Below, piece by piece: positions 47,561-50,439 of a stretch of 50,439 nt of DNA; positions within the stretch are counted from its first letter, which is position 1, and the number at the start of each line of letters is the position of its first letter. The position numbers and the translations under genes are program-made. Where the stretch lies: positions 1 through 50,439 of the IMG/VR virus record IMGVR_UViG_3300010388_000249; one strand, given 5' to 3'. Source of the DNA: a virus. A model generated the notes under the pieces. It did no database searches, had not been told where the DNA came from, and saw only the letters and a list, made by a program, of their open reading frames with translations.

Positions 47561-47803
47561 TTATTAAAAAGAACCCCGTAAAGTTTTGGTTTCATCGAGC
47601 TGATGCGGTCAACGTTTTACAGACGCCCTTTACTAGTTCCGCCAACATGACTACCATAGTAACTAGAATCGAAGTACTGTAATTACCCGAAACTCTCACT
47701 CATTACAACCTGAAGTCTATAACTTCCCACTGTGCCCCTTCCGGAGAACACGTTGTGTCTGCTTACGCAAAAGTTTTTTCAGTAGTTAGGTTCTTTTTAA
47801 TAA
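47561..47803 (-). ncRNA. Structured RNA enclosed by a 15-bp stem
   Basis: TTATTAAAAAGAACC (47561-47575) pairs perfectly with 47789-47803. The 213-nt interior has GAAGT/ACTTC and other hairpins, a degenerate T-arm-like TTCGATT, and GGCGT-CTGTAAA-ACGTT, which looks like a Tyr anticodon arm after a class II-like D-arm (GGCGGAACTAGTAAAGG). It may be a further disrupted or unusual tRNA carrier, or a distinct ncRNA. Confidence 0.5.
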
Positions 47804-47813
47804 ACTTTATAAC

Positions 47814-47849
47814 AGGTTCCGCTTTCCAGTATATTGCTGTAGGAAACCT
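47814..47849 (-). repeat. Repeated RNA cassette, shortest copy
   Basis: Closing stem AGGTTTCC/GGAACCT (one bulge), inside TACAGCAA, GTTA after; only 36 nt long. Confidence 0.55.
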
Positions 47850-47864
47850 AAAAAACTATTTAAC

Positions 47865-47917
47865 AGAATGTATTTTAGTCATATTCAAAAATGAGTTAAA
47901 GTTGCTGTAAACATTCT
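47865..47917 (-). repeat. Repeated RNA cassette at the transcript start
   Basis: Closing stem AGAATGT/ACATTCT, inside TTACAGCAAC, GTTA after. It begins about 9 bp after the -10 box of the 47926-47954 promoter, so it would be the 5' end of that transcript. Confidence 0.6.
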
Positions 47918-47925
47918 ATGTACAT

Positions 47926-47954
47926 ATTATACTACTAACTAACTGCTGTGTCAA
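47926..47954 (-). promoter_or_regulatory. sigma70-type promoter for the cassette/tRNA transcript
   Basis: TTGACA (47954-47949), 17 bp, TATAAT (47931-47926). Confidence 0.75.
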
Positions 47955-47986
47955 CACTTATTTTTATTTTTTTAAGGAGTTTTAGC

Positions 47987-48096
47987 AGGTTTCACAGTTT
48001 TAGTCAATTACTCTACCAACTGAGCTAATGTTACAAGTAACATGCAGGAATCGAACCTGCGACACATTGAGGATTAAAATTTGCTGTAGGAAACCT
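47987..48096 (-). tRNA. Circularly permuted tRNA in an RNA cassette
   Basis: Cassette stem AGGTTTC/GAAACCT, inside CTACAGCAAA. The 3' half comes first: anticodon strand TCAAT, T-arm GCAGG-TTCGATT-CCTGC and acceptor ATGTTAC; then only TT; then 5' half GTAACAT, D-arm TAGCTCAGTTGGTAGAGT and ATTGACT. The acceptor pairs at 7 of 7 and the anticodon stem at 5 of 5. Arms resemble tRNA-Lys, but the anticodon depends on where the ends are joined. Confidence 0.78.
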
Positions 48097-48108
48097 ATTT
48101 CTGTTTTG

Positions 48109-48414
48109 CTAATCTCTAAGAATAGCTAATACTTCATCTTCACGCATAATAATAACTTGATCATCATGCAGTTTGATAGGCTCACCAGCGTGCTTACCAA
48201 ACAATACTCTATCGCCTACTGCGACTTTTATTTCTCGGAACTGACCATTATCCATATGTTTCCCTGTTCCAACTGCAAGTACTGTACCTAGTACTGATTT
48301 TTCTTTAGCTACAGGTGCAATTAAAATTCCACCTTGACTAACTTTTTCTTCTTCATCTGCTCGCACTACAATGCGATCATGTAAAGGAATAACATTATCT
48401 TGTGTTACTGCCAT
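48109..48414 (-). CDS. groS: GroES co-chaperonin, classical bacterial type
   Basis: 101 aa. IPLHDRIVVRADEEEKVSQGGILIA, GTVLAVGTGKHMDNGQ, VGDRVLFGKHAGEPI and IMREDEVLAIL match GroES along the whole length, including the GroEL-binding mobile loop GGI(L)I. It would cap host GroEL. It is a second, different GroES-like gene in the same window (the other is at 665-1048). AAGGTA precedes the ATG, with a sigma70 promoter at 48446-48473. Confidence 0.97.
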   Translation of the reverse strand: MAVTQDNVIPLHDRIVVRADEEEKVSQGGILIAPVAKEKSVLGTVLAVGTGKHMDNGQFREIKVAVGDRVLFGKHAGEPIKLHDDQVIIMREDEVLAILRD

Positions 48415-48445
48415 ATTGTGTACCTTTGTTATTTAGTATGTGTAT

Positions 48446-48473
48446 ATTATACACTGTTAAAATTATTTGTCAA
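48446..48473 (-). promoter_or_regulatory. sigma70-type promoter for groES
   Basis: TTGACA (48473-48468), 16 bp, TATAAT (48451-48446). Confidence 0.75.
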
Positions 48474-48480
48474 GCACTTT

Positions 48481-48630
48481 TTACAATTTACAGTCTTTTC
48501 TCGTAAGACCGTCACCGATTATTAAGCAAATAAACCCAACTGATAAAAGAAAGCTATAGTTTGTTAAACTAACACCTTGGGCGTACATTGCATAAAATAC
48601 TAAAATTTGTAAAATAAGACCTTTTATCAT
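48481..48630 (-). CDS. 49-aa membrane peptide
   Basis: Two hydrophobic segments (ILQILVFYAMYAQ and YSFLLSVGFICLIIG) and a basic tail TRKDCKL. The start overlaps the stop of the 40-aa gene (ATGA, 48627-48630). Function unknown. Confidence 0.6.
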   Translation of the reverse strand: MIKGLILQILVFYAMYAQGVSLTNYSFLLSVGFICLIIGDGLTRKDCKL

Positions 48631-48749
48631 TTTTCTTTATCCTCTTTAAGAGCATCAAGTCTTTGAATCTCAGCAAACGCTGCAATTGTCTTAGTAATTG
48701 CAACGCCAAACAATGTGCCTACTACTAATGCTATTGGAACTAATGGCAT
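48627..48749 (-). CDS. 40-aa single-TM peptide
   Basis: MPLVPIALVVGTLFGVAITK then a charged helix ending KEDKEK. GGAG upstream; overlaps both neighbours, so it is part of a coupled chain of small membrane proteins. Confidence 0.6.
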   Translation of the reverse strand: MPLVPIALVVGTLFGVAITKTIAAFAEIQRLDALKEDKEK

Positions 48750-48982
48750 TCTTCATCTCCTTTTAATAATTTATATACTACTTCAAATGGATAGTAAAAT
48801 CCATAAGCAAATAATAAAACAAATGTTAGTGGCCAACAACAGAATCCTATTGCAATAAAGTAATTACGAAATCTACTATGTTTAACAGTTTGAGTATGCG
48901 ATAACATAGTAGCACAGGCTGCACCTAAAACTAGATAGCAGATTACTAACCATCCATACATTATTAAATCCATTGCGATCAT
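48740..48982 (-). CDS. 80-aa membrane protein
   Basis: Two transmembrane segments (MYGWLVICYLVLGAACATML and FIAIGFCCWPLTFVLLFAYG) with a short acidic tail. The start overlaps the RNA ligase stop (48979-48982). The architecture (two helices with WPLTF core) is common among uncharacterised phage membrane proteins; role unknown. Confidence 0.6.
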   Translation of the reverse strand: MIAMDLIMYGWLVICYLVLGAACATMLSHTQTVKHSRFRNYFIAIGFCCWPLTFVLLFAYGFYYPFEVVYKLLKGDEECH

Positions 48983-50079
48983 ACATCATCCTGTGTTAAG
49001 AACCAGTTACGTGCCACATGTTTGACACGAGTCATTACATCTTTGATTTCAAGATTACTTGCAACTAATGTATCAGTTTCTTCTTTAACAACATCATCAC
49101 TAATCCATTTTAAGAATACAGGAATACTTTTAGGTTCAATAGTAATATTGTTTACCTTTAAGTATTCTAAACCTTGATTAAGTCTTGATTCAGTAATTAC
49201 TGTATCGGCAAACTCATTAATAGAATTAACTTTTTCAATATCAACACTTGCTAAAGTTTTAACTTTAGATGAGCTGTGTTTTTCACCTTTAACTTTAAAC
49301 ATAAAGCGTGATTGTTCATAACCAGGAGTAACACAAGACCAAACAATACCTTCGCCTACACCGTCTACACTAAAGTGTTTAGCAATTGGACATTCTTTTT
49401 CAACTTCAACAGTAAGTTCGCCTAATGCGTTTTGTGAGATTTCAGGCTGACTAAAATCAATATCCATTGTGTATGTTTTAAAATCATATTTTGTGTAAAT
49501 ATTGTCTGGCCATTCTTCACCTAAAAATCCTGTAATCTCTTTAGCGTAATTAACAGTTTGTTGCAGTTGTTCTTTAGTAAAGTATACACGATGTTGTTCA
49601 CCTTCGTTATCTACAGGACCTTCCCATGCAACGATACCAAAGATAATAAACATTTTTGGAACATTACTAATGCCTACACCTTTTTGAATACCTTGTCCGC
49701 ACCATTCACCAAACACAGAATAATGTGTAATAGGTGCAGAATGGAATGTATGTTGTGCTGCTACTAATAAGTTTGCAAACACAACATTGTTACGAACAGT
49801 GTAGTTTGCCCAACCGTAGTTGTCATTATCAATAGTTAGAATACGTTCACGTGACTGTGCCCAAAAATCTACTAGTTTACTTACATGTGATGTAATACTT
49901 GCATTAGTACCATGAGCCTTAACAGAACCTTCAAATGTTAAAGTTGGCATAGGTGCATATGGATCAAAAGTTGGCGCACCATTTTCATCTAAACCTTTAA
50001 AGGTAGCACGGCTTTTAACTTCACGTACTACTTGTCTAAACTGATTAATACTGGGCCATGATTTGTGTGTTTGTGTCAT
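48979..50079 (-). CDS. RNA ligase, Rnl2 family
   Basis: 366 aa. Nucleotidyltransferase motifs: VKAHGTNAS with adenylated Lys54, VFGEWCGQGIQKGVGI (motif III/IIIa), EGIVWSC (motif IV) and FMFKVKGEKHS (motif V), the order seen in T4 Rnl2-type ligases, which seal 3'-OH/5'-PO4 nicks in RNA duplexes. The C-terminal 110 residues are a helical domain. It could repair tRNAs cut by host defence or join permuted tRNA ends. AGGAG before the ATG; promoter at 50112-50140; followed by three overlapping small membrane genes. Confidence 0.9.
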   Translation of the reverse strand: MTQTHKSWPSINQFRQVVREVKSRATFKGLDENGAPTFDPYAPMPTLTFEGSVKAHGTNASITSHVSKLVDFWAQSRERILTIDNDNYGWANYTVRNNVVFANLLVAAQHTFHSAPITHYSVFGEWCGQGIQKGVGISNVPKMFIIFGIVAWEGPVDNEGEQHRVYFTKEQLQQTVNYAKEITGFLGEEWPDNIYTKYDFKTYTMDIDFSQPEISQNALGELTVEVEKECPIAKHFSVDGVGEGIVWSCVTPGYEQSRFMFKVKGEKHSSSKVKTLASVDIEKVNSINEFADTVITESRLNQGLEYLKVNNITIEPKSIPVFLKWISDDVVKEETDTLVASNLEIKDVMTRVKHVARNWFLTQDDV

Positions 50080-50111
50080 AGTGTACTCCTGTGTTTTGTA
50101 AATAAAAACAT

Positions 50112-50140
50112 ATTATATAATAAGTGTACGCAGTTGTCAA
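50112..50140 (-). promoter_or_regulatory. sigma70-type promoter for RNA ligase operon
   Basis: TTGACA (50140-50135), 17 bp, TATAAT (50117-50112). Confidence 0.75.
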
Positions 50141-50361
50141 ACTTTACGTACAAGTATTTGTGCCGCATCTTGTTTCCTTAATGTTAATGAAAAGCTACGC
50201 AACTTAACTTCAATCGGATCACCTAATGGAGCAACTCTAACTACAGTTACTTCTGTGTTACGAGTTAGTCCCATAGCTAACAATTGTTTACGAGTAGACG
50301 TGTTACTTGTGTATCCGGTAACTATACCAGTTTCGTTAACACTAAGTAGATCAAGAGTCAT
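50137..50361 (-). CDS. FeoA-domain protein
   Basis: 74-aa SH3-like FeoA: LLSVNETGIVTGY, RKQLLAMGLTRNTEVTVVRV, APLGDPIEVKLRSFSLTLRK and QDAAQILV fit the family (LG..G.V......RL..LGL.PG..V.v....PlGdPi.v...g..laLR..eA..I.V). In bacteria FeoA supports the FeoB ferrous-iron transporter. The start overlaps the preceding gene stop (TAATG). FeoB is not in the window. Confidence 0.85.
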   Translation of the reverse strand: MTLDLLSVNETGIVTGYTSNTSTRKQLLAMGLTRNTEVTVVRVAPLGDPIEVKLRSFSLTLRKQDAAQILVRKV

Positions 50362-50439
50362 TAGTGCAGCCTTTGCACAGTTACTTCGCTATTATATACA
50401 GTTTCTAATCTTTCAAAATATCCAGACCATGGAACATCT
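50361..50439 (-). CDS. Partial upstream gene (3' end only)
   Basis: The last 25 codons, DVPWSGYFERLETVYNSEVT then VQRLH and a stop, run in from the right edge and overlap the FeoA start by TAATG. Too short to identify. Confidence 0.55.
   Translation of the reverse strand, partial: DVPWSGYFERLETVYNSEVTVQRLH

Noticed and set aside
43169-48096. CRISPR array
   Set aside because: The repeated motif has variable stems and irregular spacing with tRNAs and genes between copies; no constant repeat or cas gene is present.

Overview
The window is about 50 kb of an AT-rich genome of a large T4-like (Caudoviricetes) phage. The evidence is a T4-type clamp-loader ATPase, a gp30-type ATP-dependent DNA ligase, an Rnl2-type RNA ligase, T4-style late promoters (NATAAATA) in front of virion genes, a long block of tail-fibre or adhesin genes, a large tRNA cluster, and many overlapping small genes (ATGA or TAATG junctions). 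A phage-borne pmoC (34535-35290) closely resembles PmoC of gammaproteobacterial methanotrophs and keeps all visible copper ligands. The likely host is therefore an aerobic methanotroph (Methylococcales-like). pmoC-carrying phages have been reported before from freshwater; that part is known biology.

Layout. 1-2178: replication and chaperone genes on the minus strand (clamp loader, divergent GroES-like protein, a DnaE-like fragment, small unknowns). 2188-30083: virion adhesion genes, including a 4292-aa protein, an Ig-like protein, two coupled fibre genes, a 1531-aa FN3/poly-proline protein, and behind it a 2OG-Fe(II) prolyl-hydroxylase-like enzyme and a DUF6065-like protein. An isolated QueD and a basic Lys/Pro-rich protein sit inside this block. 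30073-34317: minus-strand genes with MazG-like NTPase, Imm-like superinfection immunity protein, zinc ribbon and DNA ligase. 34380-35441: pmoC as its own transcription unit. 35451-39664: ClpP, Fis-like protein, two phosphoesterases, translation initiation factor IF-1, a polynucleotide-kinase-like protein and secreted proteins. 39735-43716: HNH protein, an RTX/type I-secretion-like protein, a DUF2828/Ro60-like vWA protein and a parvulin. 43140-48100: tRNA and structured-RNA region. 48109-50439: classical GroES, tiny membrane proteins, RNA ligase and FeoA.

Regulation can be read from the DNA. Housekeeping and metabolic genes have near-consensus sigma70 promoters (TTGACA, 16-17 bp, TATAAT); I find fourteen. 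Virion genes instead carry T4-type late promoters, including a divergent pair between the two fibre blocks.

The most unusual part is 43140-48100. Besides nine ordinary tRNAs, most with encoded CCA, it holds at least ten copies of an RNA cassette. Each copy has a 7-bp closing stem whose sequence differs between copies but stays paired, a conserved AC(A/U)GCA just inside the 5' strand, and G-N-U-A after the 3' strand in most copies. Three copies carry tRNA halves in reversed order (3' half, 2-4 nt linker, 5' half), with the acceptor strands pairing across the linker: circularly permuted tRNAs. The same region holds an RNA with a near-exact copy of the 23S rRNA GTPase-associated centre, split by about 244 nt of structured insert. 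Together with IF-1, the tRNAs, an RNA ligase and a kinase, this suggests extensive phage investment in translation and RNA repair; the processing route for the permuted tRNAs is inference.
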